Assembly: GCA_034926235.1 (NCBI GenBank)
Contig: JAYFRE010000091.1
Location: 1-49,789 of the forward strand
Length of the DNA: 49,789 nt
From: JAYFRE01 sp034926235
Lineage (GTDB): Bacteria > Pseudomonadota > Alphaproteobacteria > Rhodospirillales > Magnetospirillaceae
Direction: 5' to 3'
Part shown: piece by piece, positions 9,362 through 18,077 of the stretch
How positions within the stretch are numbered: the stretch's first letter is position 1
Layout of the letters: each line of letters begins with the position of its first letter
The notes under the pieces: generated by a model
What the model was told of the DNA's origin: nothing
Databases searched by the model: none
Seen by the model: only the letters and a program-made list of their open reading frames with translations
Made by a program: the position numbers and the translations under genes

Positions 9362-10087
9362 ATGATCTCCTTGAAAAAACTGATGGCGAACGAAAAGGTG
9401 CGTAGCGGCGTGGCCCGCCTGGCGGCGTTTTATATCTGGTTTGTCTATGCGTCGGGGTCCTGGAAGGTCGTGGGGGGTGAGAATCCAGCCCGGTTCTGGG
9501 ATCGGAACGAACCCTTCATCCTGGGATTCTGGCATGGCCGGATTTTGATGACGGCGATGGCGTGGCGTCGCAATGTGCCCTTGCATATCCTGATTTCGCA
9601 GCACCGGGACGGTCTTTTCATCGCTGAAACAGTCGCCCATTTCGGGCTGAGCGCGGTGCCCGGATCGTCGCGCCGCGGCGGCACCGGCGGGTTCCGGAAA
9701 CTGATCCGCATGCTGAAATCCGGCCTGTGCGTCGGGATAACGCCGGATGGCCCCCAAGGTCCGCGCATGCAGATCTCCGATGGTATTGCTTCTGCTTCCT
9801 GCCTGAGCGGGGTCCCGGTCATTCCTTATGCCTCTTCGGTGAAATGGGGCCGGCTAATGAAGAGCTGGGATCGGTTCTTGCTGGCTTGGCCGTTTTCGTC
9901 CGGCGTGTTCGTGTGGGGAGAACCGCTTTATCCGCCCGATCCGCTCACGCCTGAATCCCGCGCTGCGTTTCTGGCCCAGATCGAGTCGGAATTGAACCGG
10001 GTGACGTGGGAGGCCGACCGGCTGATGGGGCGCGTGCCCGTGGAGCCGGCTCCCTTATCCGATTCGGACGACCGGGTCGAATCGTGA
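9362..10087 (+). CDS. DUF374 lysophospholipid acyltransferase family protein
   Basis: This 241-residue protein belongs to the DUF374 acyltransferase-like group that sits just upstream of waaA in many alphaproteobacteria. Visible motifs are FWHGRILM (a variant of the HX4D acyltransferase box, about residues 57-64), GSSRRGGTGGFR and TPDGPQGPR. One hydrophobic N-terminal helix suggests membrane association. Position at the head of a lipid A block suggests it acylates a lipid A or Kdo-lipid intermediate, but no specific reaction is established here. Its TGA overlaps the waaA ATG as TGATG. Confidence 0.8.
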   Translation: MISLKKLMANEKVRSGVARLAAFYIWFVYASGSWKVVGGENPARFWDRNEPFILGFWHGRILMTAMAWRRNVPLHILISQHRDGLFIAETVAHFGLSAVPGSSRRGGTGGFRKLIRMLKSGLCVGITPDGPQGPRMQISDGIASASCLSGVPVIPYASSVKWGRLMKSWDRFLLAWPFSSGVFVWGEPLYPPDPLTPESRAAFLAQIESELNRVTWEADRLMGRVPVEPAPLSDSDDRVES

Positions 10088-11370
10088 TGCTGCTGGGATT
10101 CTATCGTCTGCTGACCGTTTTGTGCGAACCGCTGATCGCCGCTTATCTGCGGCTGCGGCTGCGGCGCGGCAAGGAGGACGGAGCGCGTTTTGGCGAAAGA
10201 CAGGGGCGGGCCAGCCTGCCCCGTCCCCAGGGGCGCGTGATCTGGATGCATGCGGCCAGCGTCGGCGAGGCGATTTCGTTTCTGCCTCTGGCTGAACGGC
10301 TTCAGGGGCAGAATGAGACGACGGTGCTGCTGACGTCGGGGACCGTGACATCGGCTGCCCTGATGGCGCGCCGATTGCCCAAAGGGGCCATGCACCAGTT
10401 CGTTCCGGTGGATTGTCTGGTTTGGGTGCGCCGCTTTCTGGACCATTGGCGGCCCGATCTGGCCTTGTGGGCCGAATCCGAATTCTGGCCTAATCTGTTG
10501 CTGGAAGCTCAGATGCGCGGCGTTCCGCTCATCCTGGTCAATGGCAGGGTTTCGGCGCGGTCTTTCCGGCGCTGGCGGCGTTTTCCGAGGACGATCGGGC
10601 GTCTTCTGTCCGCGTTTTCCCTCTGCTTGGGGCAGACGCCCGAGGATACGGAAAGGCTGCGGCGATTGGGCGCGGTGGCCGTCGATTACTGCGGCAATCT
10701 CAAATATGCGGCGCAAACCTTGCCGGTGGACGAAGCCGAGGATGCGCGCCTGTCCGGGCTGATCGGCGGACGACCGCGCTGGCTGGCGGCTAGCACCCAT
10801 GCGGGGGAGGAACTCCTTGCCGGGGAAACGCATCGCGCCTTGCAAGACAGGCATCCCGGATTATTGACGATCATCGTGCCGCGCCATCCGGCGCGTGGCG
10901 CGGATATCGCCGGACAACTGACCGGCATGGGATTGCGTGTGGCGCGGCGTTCCGCCGGCGATCCCGTGACGGGCGATGTCGATATCCTGATCGCCGACAC
11001 CATGGGGGAAATGGGTCTTTTCTACAAAGTGACGCCGATCGTTTTCATGGGCAAAAGCCTGGCCGGGCAGGGGGGGCAGAACCCGCTGGAACCGGCCCGA
11101 TTCGGCGCGGCGGTTCTGTTCGGGCCTCATATGGACAATTTCGCTGTCATGGCGCAGGCCATGTTGGCGGCCGGGGCCGCGGCGGAGGTCGCCGATGGTG
11201 CGGCGCTGACCCGCGCCGTGGATGAACGGTTATCCGATCCCGATCGAGCCCAGCATGACGGCATGCTGGCGCGGCGTTTCGCTTTGAAGCAAGCTTCCGT
11301 TCTGGATTCGGTGATGAACCGGTTGCAACCCTGGTTGGCTGGTTTGGAGGCCAATGATGAAGGCGCCTGA
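10087..11370 (+). CDS. waaA: 3-deoxy-D-manno-octulosonic acid (Kdo) transferase
   Basis: WaaA (KdtA) transfers Kdo from CMP-Kdo to the lipid A precursor at the inner face of the inner membrane. The 427-residue protein has the N-terminal membrane anchor, then WMHAASVGE, ALWAESEFWPNL and NGRVSARSF motifs of the N-lobe, and a C-lobe with GKSLAGQGGQNPLEPA. A GTG at 10084 is an alternative start. The gene overlaps the DUF374 gene by one base and lpxK by 17 bp, so it belongs to one transcription unit. Confidence 0.95.
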   Translation: MLLGFYRLLTVLCEPLIAAYLRLRLRRGKEDGARFGERQGRASLPRPQGRVIWMHAASVGEAISFLPLAERLQGQNETTVLLTSGTVTSAALMARRLPKGAMHQFVPVDCLVWVRRFLDHWRPDLALWAESEFWPNLLLEAQMRGVPLILVNGRVSARSFRRWRRFPRTIGRLLSAFSLCLGQTPEDTERLRRLGAVAVDYCGNLKYAAQTLPVDEAEDARLSGLIGGRPRWLAASTHAGEELLAGETHRALQDRHPGLLTIIVPRHPARGADIAGQLTGMGLRVARRSAGDPVTGDVDILIADTMGEMGLFYKVTPIVFMGKSLAGQGGQNPLEPARFGAAVLFGPHMDNFAVMAQAMLAAGAAAEVADGAALTRAVDERLSDPDRAQHDGMLARRFALKQASVLDSVMNRLQPWLAGLEANDEGA

Positions 11371-12322
11371 TTTCTGGACCAAGGGAGGGCTTCCCTCCTT
11401 GCTTCTCGCCCCTGCGGGTTGGTTGTGGGCGGCGGGGTCATCCTTGCGCGGGCGGGGCGCGCCCCCCCCTTTCAAGCCTGAAGTGCCGGTCATATGCGTG
11501 GGCAACGCCGTCGTCGGAGGGCAAGGGAAAACCCCGGTGGCTCTGGCCCTGGCCGCGCATCTCAAGGGAGCGCATTTTCTCTCCGCCGGCTATGGCGGAA
11601 GTGCCCAAGGGCCGTTGCGGGTGGATCCCTTGTTCCATGATTACAAGATCGTGGGCGACGAACCCTTGGAACTGGCCGCCGCAGCGCCTTGCTGGGTGGC
11701 CAAGGACCGGGTCGCGGGCGCTCGGGCGGCGGTCGAGGCCGGCGCGCGCTGCCTGATAATGGATGACGGGTTCCAGGATCCGTCCCTGGCCAAGACGCTT
11801 TCTTTTCTGGTGGTCGATGGCGCTTATGGATTCGGTTCGGGGCGCTGCATCCCTGCCGGACCGTTGCGGGAGCCGGTGGCGCGCGCGCTGGCGCGGACGG
11901 ATGCGGTGGTTTTGATCGGTCCCGATCAGCACAACCTGATCCGGTGTTTCGGCAAGAAACCCGTTCTGAACGCGGCCCTCGAACCGGAAGCCGAGGCTCA
12001 TGGATTGGCCGGACGCGCGGTGGTGGCGTTCGCCGGTATCGGCAGGCCGGACAAGTTCTTCCAGACTTTGGAAGATGTGGGTGCGCGGCTGGCGGCGGCT
12101 TTTGCCTTTCCCGACCATCATCCCTACCATCCCGCCGAGATCGGCGCTCTGGTGGCCGAGGCGGACCGTCTCGGCGCTTCCCTTATCACTACGGCCAAAG
12201 ATTATGTCCGTATTCCGCCGCATCAACGCTACAAGGTGACGGTTCTGCCGGTAAGATTGATCTGGAAGGACGAGGCGGCCTTGCGTGCGGTTTTGTCCCG
12301 GAAGTTGAAGGGAGGCTCATGA
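11354..12322 (+). CDS. lpxK: Tetraacyldisaccharide 4'-kinase
   Basis: LpxK phosphorylates the 4' position of the lipid A disaccharide at the inner membrane. The 322-residue product shows the N-terminal helix, a Walker A-like loop VGNAVVGGQGKTP (GGQGKTP rather than the more usual GGTGKTP), LSAGYGG and the catalytic-type MDDGFQDPSL. It overlaps the end of waaA by 17 bp and shares ATGA with the next gene. The Thr-to-Gln change in the P-loop keeps the Lys-Thr pair, so activity is expected to be retained. Confidence 0.93.
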   Translation: MMKAPDFWTKGGLPSLLLAPAGWLWAAGSSLRGRGAPPPFKPEVPVICVGNAVVGGQGKTPVALALAAHLKGAHFLSAGYGGSAQGPLRVDPLFHDYKIVGDEPLELAAAAPCWVAKDRVAGARAAVEAGARCLIMDDGFQDPSLAKTLSFLVVDGAYGFGSGRCIPAGPLREPVARALARTDAVVLIGPDQHNLIRCFGKKPVLNAALEPEAEAHGLAGRAVVAFAGIGRPDKFFQTLEDVGARLAAAFAFPDHHPYHPAEIGALVAEADRLGASLITTAKDYVRIPPHQRYKVTVLPVRLIWKDEAALRAVLSRKLKGGS

Positions 12323-13212
12323 CGCTGCGTTCTGTCCGGCACGGTCTGGAAACGGTTTTAGCCTGGACGTTCTTCTGGATTCTCAAACGCCTGTCCATTG
12401 ATCACGCTTCCGCTTTCGGGGGATGGGTGGGGCGCAGGATCGGCCGTTTGCTGCCGGTGACGAATGTTGCCCGGCGCAATCTTGATCGCGTCTTCCCGGA
12501 TCTGCCGGTGCAGGAACGCGAGCGCATCATTACCGGCATGTGGGACAATCTGGGCCGTACCGCCGGCGAGTTTCCTCATCTCGGTGATTTGCAGCTGGGC
12601 GAGCATATCGAGCTTGAAGGGTACGAATATATCGAGCCTTTCCAGCAATCGGGTGAGCCCTGTCTTTTCGTGACCGCCCATTTCGGCAATTGGGAACTGA
12701 CGGCCCTGACCGGGATTCTGCTCGGGTTCAAACCGTTGACGGTGATCTATCGTTCGGCCTCGAACACGGGCGTTGAAGGGATGTATCGCGCCGCGCGCGA
12801 GGCGATGGGCGTTTCCCTGATTCCCAAGGGGGCCGAAGGGGGGCGTTTGGCCGTAAAGGTGCTGAAGAGTGGCGGGCATCTTGGCATGCTGGTCGACCAG
12901 AAAATGAACGAAGGTATTTCGGTTCCGTTCCTGGGGATTCCCGCCATGACCGCGCCGGCTCTGGCTGTTTTTGCGCTCAAATTCAACCTTCGACCGATTC
13001 CGGTGCATGCGGTCCGCACCAAGGGCGCCCGGTTCAAGGTAGTTTTCCAGCCTCCGCTGGAACTTCCCCAAGAAGGCGACCGCGACGAGCGCATTTACGA
13101 AATCATGGCCCGGGTCAACGCCATCTATGGAGACTGGATCCGGGAAAAGCCGGAACAATGGTTTTGGCTGCATAACCGCTGGCCGGATGATTCGCGTACG
13201 AAACGAAGCTAA
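12319..13212 (+). CDS. lpxL: Lipid A biosynthesis acyltransferase (LpxL/HtrB family)
   Basis: This 297-residue membrane-anchored protein is a late acyltransferase that adds a secondary fatty acid to Kdo-lipid A. The family HX4D/E box is HFGNWE (about residues 117-122), followed by IYRSASN and LGMLVDQKMNEG. The C-terminus ends in the family-typical PEQWFWLHNRWP. The ATG overlaps the lpxK stop (ATGA). It is the last gene of the DUF374-waaA-lpxK-lpxL block. Whether it uses lauroyl, myristoyl or another acyl donor cannot be said. Confidence 0.9.
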   Translation: MTLRSVRHGLETVLAWTFFWILKRLSIDHASAFGGWVGRRIGRLLPVTNVARRNLDRVFPDLPVQERERIITGMWDNLGRTAGEFPHLGDLQLGEHIELEGYEYIEPFQQSGEPCLFVTAHFGNWELTALTGILLGFKPLTVIYRSASNTGVEGMYRAAREAMGVSLIPKGAEGGRLAVKVLKSGGHLGMLVDQKMNEGISVPFLGIPAMTAPALAVFALKFNLRPIPVHAVRTKGARFKVVFQPPLELPQEGDRDERIYEIMARVNAIYGDWIREKPEQWFWLHNRWPDDSRTKRS

Positions 13213-13304
13213 AACGGTCACATTTTGAAAAGAATCCGCCACGATATCGACATGACGACGGGTTAGAACGAATCCATCGTCTTTAACGTCATGAGGTATC
13301 GCGG

Positions 13305-13457
13305 ATGGATAGGAGGCAGCAAACCGGCAATAAGGAACGCGGACGGATCACGGCTGCTCACTGCACGATTCCGCCGGCGGCCCTGATTCTGGTGCCGGCT
13401 TTTTTTTACGCGCTTTTATGCTTGTACGGGTTCGCCCGTCTTCTCGTGCTTTCGTGA
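13305..13457 (+). CDS. Possible 50-residue single-helix membrane protein
   Basis: A short frame between lpxL and hrpB starts with ATG at 13305, 8 nt after GAGG, and ends with TGA at 13455-13457. The first 22 residues are polar and basic (MDRRQQTGNKERGR); the rest is one strongly hydrophobic segment (AALILVPAFFYALLCLYGFA) ending in RLLVLS. That layout is what a small inner-membrane protein looks like. Against it, a GC-rich hairpin with a T-run lies inside the frame, so the hydrophobic residues may only reflect the T-rich terminator. No homolog is recognised. Confidence 0.35.
   Translation: MDRRQQTGNKERGRITAAHCTIPPAALILVPAFFYALLCLYGFARLLVLS
13373..13407 (+). terminator. Probable terminator of the lipid A operon
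   Basis: GCCGGC at 13373-13378 can pair with GCCGGC at 13394-13399, followed at once by eight T. The stem is short (6 bp) but GC only. It lies 160 bp past the lpxL stop and inside the possible small frame at 13305-13457, so only one of the two readings may be right. Confidence 0.5.
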
Positions 13458-13458
13458 A

Positions 13459-15933
13459 TCAGCGTCGCGGCTTGGCTCGAGCGGTGGGTTCTGCCTGCAT
13501 GGGGTCAGCCGGCCAGTAATGTTTCGGATAGTGTCCGGCTAGTTCCGACCGGACGGCGGCATAAGACCCGGCCCAGAAGCCGGCCAGATCCTGAGTGACC
13601 TGGACCGGCCGGCGCGCGGGCGACAGCAGATGTAAAAGCAGCGGCGCTTTGCCGCCCGCGATTTTGGGCGTTTCCGCCAATCCGAACATTTCCTGCAAGC
13701 GGACGGCCAGGACCGGTTTGTCGGGTTCGTAATCGATGGCGATGCGGCTGCCCGAAGGGACGGTCAGATGAGACGGGGCCAGCCGGTCCAGATCCGATGT
13801 TTGCCGCCAATCGAGGAGGCCGGCGATGAGTCGCGTCATATCCAGCCGGGCGAGATGGCTTTTGCGCGTACATCCTTGAAGCCAGGGGGCCAGCCATTGG
13901 TCGAGAGAGGCGGATAGGGCATCGTCCGACAGATCGGGCCATGCCGAACCGCCGTCGCCGTCCAATCGGCGCAGAAAACCGACCCGCATCCGCAACCGCA
14001 GTGAATCGGCTGTCCAGGGAAGGGCTGACAATCCCAGGATCCGGACACCCTCCAGCATCGCCTGGGTCATCGCATTGGGGTCGGGATCGTCCAAAGGAGT
14101 CTGGGACAAGACCAGTCGTCCCAGCCGGCGTTCCCGCACTGCCGAAATCTGTTCGCCGCGTTCGTCCCAAGCGATGGCCGCCGAGATTTCGATGGCGTCG
14201 GCGAAATGCTCTTCGATCTCGGTCCGGGATAAGGGCGCAGCCAGGAAGATACGGGAATCGCGCCGGTTCCCGTCCAGTGTGGCGATGGCCAGCATGTCCT
14301 CCCGACAAAGAGATTCCGGGTCCGTGAAAAAAGCGCCCTGACCGTTCGCCATGCGATAATGCAGAGAGGATGCGCCACGGCGCATGGCGATTCTTTCCGG
14401 ATAGGCGAAGGCGATCAGCAGACCGGCTTGTCCGGCGGCATCGGTTTCATGCGCCGATGCGCCGAGTAAACGGCGCAAGCGCTTCGATGCTTCGCGCACC
14501 CGCCGCAGGACGGCGGAACCGTCCTTGCTTTTGAGCAAGGCGAGGCGCTGACGGAAATCGGCGTCGCGCTCTGCCATGGGAAGATCGCGCTCAGACAGCA
14601 AGGCGGCGATGTCGGCACCCAGCCCCCCCAGCCCTATCGCCGTTGCTTTCAACGCCATGTGCGCCAGACGGGGGTGCAGCCCCAGCCGGGCCATGGCGCG
14701 GCCATGGCTGGTGATGCGTCCATCCTGGTCCAGCGCGCCCAATTGCCGCAAAAGATCGCGGGCCTGAAGGAGGCTGGATTGCGGCGGATCGTCCAGCCAG
14801 GAGAGATGGTTGGGGTCGTCTATGCCCCAACAGCCCAGTTCCAGGGCCAGGGGTGCTAGGTCGGCTTCGGCGATCTCGGGGGCTGCGAAAGCGGGCAGCG
14901 CGCGATGCTCGGCTTCGGTCCAAAGCCGGTAGCACAAACCGGGAGCCAGCCGTCCGGCGCGGCCCCGGCGTTGTTCAGCCGAAGCTTTCGAGACCGGGAC
15001 CGTGACCAGACGGCTCATCCCGGTGCGGAGGTCGAAACGAGATTGGCGCGACCGGCCGCCATCGACGACGATACGGACCCCTTCGATCGTCAGGCTGGTT
15101 TCGGCGATGGCGCTGGCAAGGACGATCCGGCGGCGTCCCGGAACGGGACGAAGCGCCCGCTCCTGTTCGGCCTGCGGCAGGTCGCCGAAAAGCGGTGTGA
15201 TCTCGGCAAAAGGCACATAGGCGGCCAACGCGCGTTCGGCGCGGCGTATTTCCGCCTGTCCGGGCAGAAAGACGAGGATATCGCCGTCCGGATTTTCTTC
15301 GAGAGCCTGGATGGCGAGACGGACGACGCCGTCTTCGACCCGCCCGGTCCAGGGGCGGTCCAGCCATCGGATGGCGACCGGAAAGCTTCGCCCTTCGGCA
15401 GTGATTATAGGGGCGTCTCCCATCAGCCGCGATATCGGACCGCCATCGAGTGTCGCCGACATGACCAGAAGCCGCAGATCGTTGCGGAGCGCCGCCTGGA
15501 TATCCAGGCACAAGGCCAAGCCGATATCCGCGTTCAAACTACGTTCGTGGAATTCGTCGAAAAGAACCAAGCCGACGCCGGACAATTCGGGGTCGTCTTG
15601 CAACATGCGGGTCAGAACGCCCTCAGTCACCACCTCGATACGGGTGGCGGGGCCGATGCGGTTGTCCTGGCGCATGCGGTATCCGACCCGACCGCCGATC
15701 GGTTCCCCCAGCAATTGGGCCATGCGCGACGCGGCGGCGCGTGCGGACAGGCGGCGGGGTTCCAGCATCACCAGCTTCCGGCCTTCAAGCCAGGGGGCAT
15801 CTAACAGGTGAAGCGGCGCGGCGGTCGTTTTGCCCGCGCCGGGAGGCGCAAGGAGAACGGCGTTCGGCGACGAAGTTAAACTTTCTGCCAGGAGAGGCAG
15901 GATCGGCGTGATGGGAAGCAGCGGTAACATCAT
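13459..15933 (-). CDS. hrpB: ATP-dependent helicase HrpB
   Basis: HrpB is a DEAH-box helicase of unclear cellular role in proteobacteria. The 824-residue protein has Walker A PPGAGKTT (about 30-37), DEFH at 126-129, SAT (motif III), the second RecA domain with QRRGRAGR, then the helicase-associated and HrpB-specific C-terminal domains. Length is normal for the family. The ATG at 15933 is followed by a second Met. The gene is convergent with the lipid A operon and is transcribed alone. Confidence 0.95.
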   Translation of the reverse strand: MMLPLLPITPILPLLAESLTSSPNAVLLAPPGAGKTTAAPLHLLDAPWLEGRKLVMLEPRRLSARAAASRMAQLLGEPIGGRVGYRMRQDNRIGPATRIEVVTEGVLTRMLQDDPELSGVGLVLFDEFHERSLNADIGLALCLDIQAALRNDLRLLVMSATLDGGPISRLMGDAPIITAEGRSFPVAIRWLDRPWTGRVEDGVVRLAIQALEENPDGDILVFLPGQAEIRRAERALAAYVPFAEITPLFGDLPQAEQERALRPVPGRRRIVLASAIAETSLTIEGVRIVVDGGRSRQSRFDLRTGMSRLVTVPVSKASAEQRRGRAGRLAPGLCYRLWTEAEHRALPAFAAPEIAEADLAPLALELGCWGIDDPNHLSWLDDPPQSSLLQARDLLRQLGALDQDGRITSHGRAMARLGLHPRLAHMALKATAIGLGGLGADIAALLSERDLPMAERDADFRQRLALLKSKDGSAVLRRVREASKRLRRLLGASAHETDAAGQAGLLIAFAYPERIAMRRGASSLHYRMANGQGAFFTDPESLCREDMLAIATLDGNRRDSRIFLAAPLSRTEIEEHFADAIEISAAIAWDERGEQISAVRERRLGRLVLSQTPLDDPDPNAMTQAMLEGVRILGLSALPWTADSLRLRMRVGFLRRLDGDGGSAWPDLSDDALSASLDQWLAPWLQGCTRKSHLARLDMTRLIAGLLDWRQTSDLDRLAPSHLTVPSGSRIAIDYEPDKPVLAVRLQEMFGLAETPKIAGGKAPLLLHLLSPARRPVQVTQDLAGFWAGSYAAVRSELAGHYPKHYWPADPMQAEPTARAKPRR

Positions 15934-16088
15934 GAGAATGAAGGAAAGATTATGCCGGAGAAAGCGTCAACCGCAAAACATCAGATAAAGGATGCGCGTT
16001 TTGATGGAATCGTGTCATCCTTGATCTTTGCTCCTAGTAGGGGCACTATCCCTGCAATTCCGATAACAGCGCTGGTGGGGGTGATCCC

Positions 16089-16640
16089 GTGAACAAGCAT
16101 TCGATGGCCGCAATCATGTTGTGCGGCGTCTTGTCGGTTCCCATGGTGGCCCAGGCCGGTCCTTCCTGCTTCACCGAATCCGAGGCTAGGGCTGCGCACT
16201 TCAGAATCCTACAGCAGGAATTCAATGTTGCCGCCCTGAATTGCCGCAGCATCGACCCGAAGGATTCGTCCATCGCATCGCGTTATAATGTCCTGGTGTC
16301 GCGGATCGATGCGCCGCTCCGGGCGAACGCCCAGACTTTGAAGGGACATTTCAGCCGGGCTGGACTGAATTTCGACCGCTGGATGACGCAGGTGGCGAAT
16401 GACGCCGGTCAGCGCGTCATGAACGATCCCAGCTATTGCCAGCGTGCGTCGGATATCCTTGATCAGGCCTTGGTGTCGGACCCCTTTGCGGTCGAGGATC
16501 TGGCCGTACGCAATATTTCGCACCATCTGGACGTGTCGGTTTGCGCTACGCCCGAGATTCGTTCGGCTGAAGCAAAGCCGAAAGCCAAGACTGCCAAGCA
16601 GGAAAAGAAGGTCGCTTCGGCGGCGCCCGCCAACCAATAA
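16089..16640 (+). CDS. Secreted hypothetical protein with Lys/Ala-rich tail
   Basis: The product is not a family I recognise. The GTG start at 16089 follows a GGTGGGGGTG ribosome-binding site. A signal peptide (residues 1-23, ending AQAG) leads to a helical domain with four Cys (CFTES, LNCRS, SYCQR, VCATP), which could make two periplasmic disulfides. The last 27 residues are Lys/Ala-rich and disordered. Length is 183 residues. It is followed by a strong bidirectional terminator shared with ompA. Confidence 0.65.
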   Translation: MNKHSMAAIMLCGVLSVPMVAQAGPSCFTESEARAAHFRILQQEFNVAALNCRSIDPKDSSIASRYNVLVSRIDAPLRANAQTLKGHFSRAGLNFDRWMTQVANDAGQRVMNDPSYCQRASDILDQALVSDPFAVEDLAVRNISHHLDVSVCATPEIRSAEAKPKAKTAKQEKKVASAAPANQ

Positions 16641-16706
16641 TCGATAGGCTGCGCCGCCCGGCTTTTTTAGATCGGGCTGGATAATAACGCCGGACGGCTC
16701 TAACAA

Positions 16707-16740
16707 AAAACCCCGCAAGGCATGTGCCTTGCGGGGTTTT
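16707..16740. terminator. Bidirectional terminator between the secreted protein gene and ompA copy 1
   Basis: A near-perfect palindrome: AAAACCCCGCAAGGCA at 16707-16722 pairs with 16725-16740, flanked by an A-run on the left and a T-run on the right. It can end both the plus-strand gene at 16089 and the minus-strand ompA at 16756. A similar hairpin with the same AACCCCGC base follows ompA copy 2. Confidence 0.85.
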
Positions 16741-16755
16741 CCTTGATATTGCCGA

Positions 16756-17790
16756 TTACAGATTGATCTGCACGCGACGGTTCTGAGGCTCACGCACGCC
16801 ATCGGCGGTCGGAACCAGCGGATCAGCCTTACCCTTGCCGACGACGGAGATTTCGTTGGCGGGGATGCCGAGCTTGACCAGTTCCGCCTTGACGGCGTTG
16901 GCGCGGCGCAGCGACAGAGCCATGTTGTAGGCGTCCGGACCGGCGGAGTCGGTGTGGCCGATCAGGTTGATGTGGGTCACGTCCGGGCCCTTGGCGCTGA
17001 CGGCGGCCTGTTCGATGATGCGCTTGGCTTCAGGCGTGATGGTCGAACGGTCGAAGTCGAAGAACACCTGATAAGCCTTGGTCATCGGAGCCTGGGTCTG
17101 CTTCGCAGCAGGAGCGGGCTGCGGAGCGACGGCCGGAGCGACGGCCGGAGCCGGCTTGGCCGGAGCGCCGAAGGAGTAGGTGAAGCCGACGAAGAGGGCA
17201 TGCGACTTGTAGTTCGCATCGGCCTTGTCGCCGGTCAGCTTGTCCTTGAAGCGGCCATCGGTGGTGCGCAGATAGTGATAGCTGCCTTTCACCGACCAAT
17301 TATTGTCAATGGCGTAGGACACGCCGGCGATGCCCTGATAGGCGAAGACCCGATCGCCATCGTCATAACCCGTGGCCACGCCCTTGGGGCGGATCTTGTT
17401 GGCGTTCAGATAGGCCGCGCCGATACCGACGCCCAGGAAGGGGGTGAAGGCGCTGCTGTTATGGAAGTCGTAATAGACGTTGAACATCAAGGTCGTGGGA
17501 TCCATCGAGCCCTTGGCCTTGTCGGAATTGACCTTGTTCACGCCATTGGAACGCCAGCCCAACTCAGCCTCGGCGCGCAGCGGGCCACGGAAGTCATAGC
17601 CGACCTGACCCAGGAAGCCGTATCCGGCGTCGAACTTGGCCTTGTCCGTGCTGTCGAACTTGGTGTCTTGAGCGAAGTTGGCACCGGCATCGGCGCCGAC
17701 ATACCAGCCTTCGGTGTCGGCCGCCATGGCTGCCGCGCCGGAGAAACCGACGAACGCGGCGCCGGTGAGAAGAGCTTTCAGTGTGCGCAT
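16756..17790 (-). CDS. OmpA-family outer membrane protein, copy 1
   Basis: The protein has 344 residues: a signal peptide (to about residue 23, AAAMA), an 8-stranded beta-barrel domain (residues 25-200, starting GWYVGADAGANFAQD), a Pro/Ala-rich linker, and a C-terminal OmpA peptidoglycan-binding domain (FFDFDRSTITPEA, LIGHTDSAGPDAYN, LSLRRANAV, PQNRRVQINL). It is therefore an outer-membrane protein tethered to peptidoglycan. MRTLKALL at 17790 is the proper start; the frame is open 45 bp further upstream. Codon use is strongly biased, as in abundant proteins. It is a tandem near-copy of the gene at 18078-19115, with its own upstream region and terminator. Confidence 0.93.
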   Translation of the reverse strand: MRTLKALLTGAAFVGFSGAAAMAADTEGWYVGADAGANFAQDTKFDSTDKAKFDAGYGFLGQVGYDFRGPLRAEAELGWRSNGVNKVNSDKAKGSMDPTTLMFNVYYDFHNSSAFTPFLGVGIGAAYLNANKIRPKGVATGYDDGDRVFAYQGIAGVSYAIDNNWSVKGSYHYLRTTDGRFKDKLTGDKADANYKSHALFVGFTYSFGAPAKPAPAVAPAVAPQPAPAAKQTQAPMTKAYQVFFDFDRSTITPEAKRIIEQAAVSAKGPDVTHINLIGHTDSAGPDAYNMALSLRRANAVKAELVKLGIPANEISVVGKGKADPLVPTADGVREPQNRRVQINL

Positions 17791-18016
17791 ATTATCCTCG
17801 TCCGTCCCTAGGGGTTCAATAATTAAGGATATCATATGTCTACCTTGGGTGGTTCCTGCTCACAATCTCTCTTATTGGTTGATGCGCCTTCTGTTGCATT
17901 TTGCCGCCAAACCGTGGCGCATATGCAACATATTCGTGTGTGTTGAAAGTCTAAATCCCTTATCGGTTTTGATCGGTAGAGCCGGGCCGGAGATGGTCCG
18001 TGATGTTTTTTGGACA

Positions 18017-18050
18017 CGAAAAACCCCGCGAGGCTTGGCCTCGCGGGGTT
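18017..18050 (-). terminator. Terminator of ompA copy 2
   Basis: AACCCCGCGAGGC at 18022-18034 pairs with 18038-18050 across a 3-nt loop. On the minus strand the stem is followed by a T-run (18019-18023). It lies 28 bp past the ompA copy 2 stop and isolates the two ompA transcription units. Confidence 0.85.
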
Positions 18051-18077
18051 CTTTGTGCAGTAACTGTGGCCGGGATA

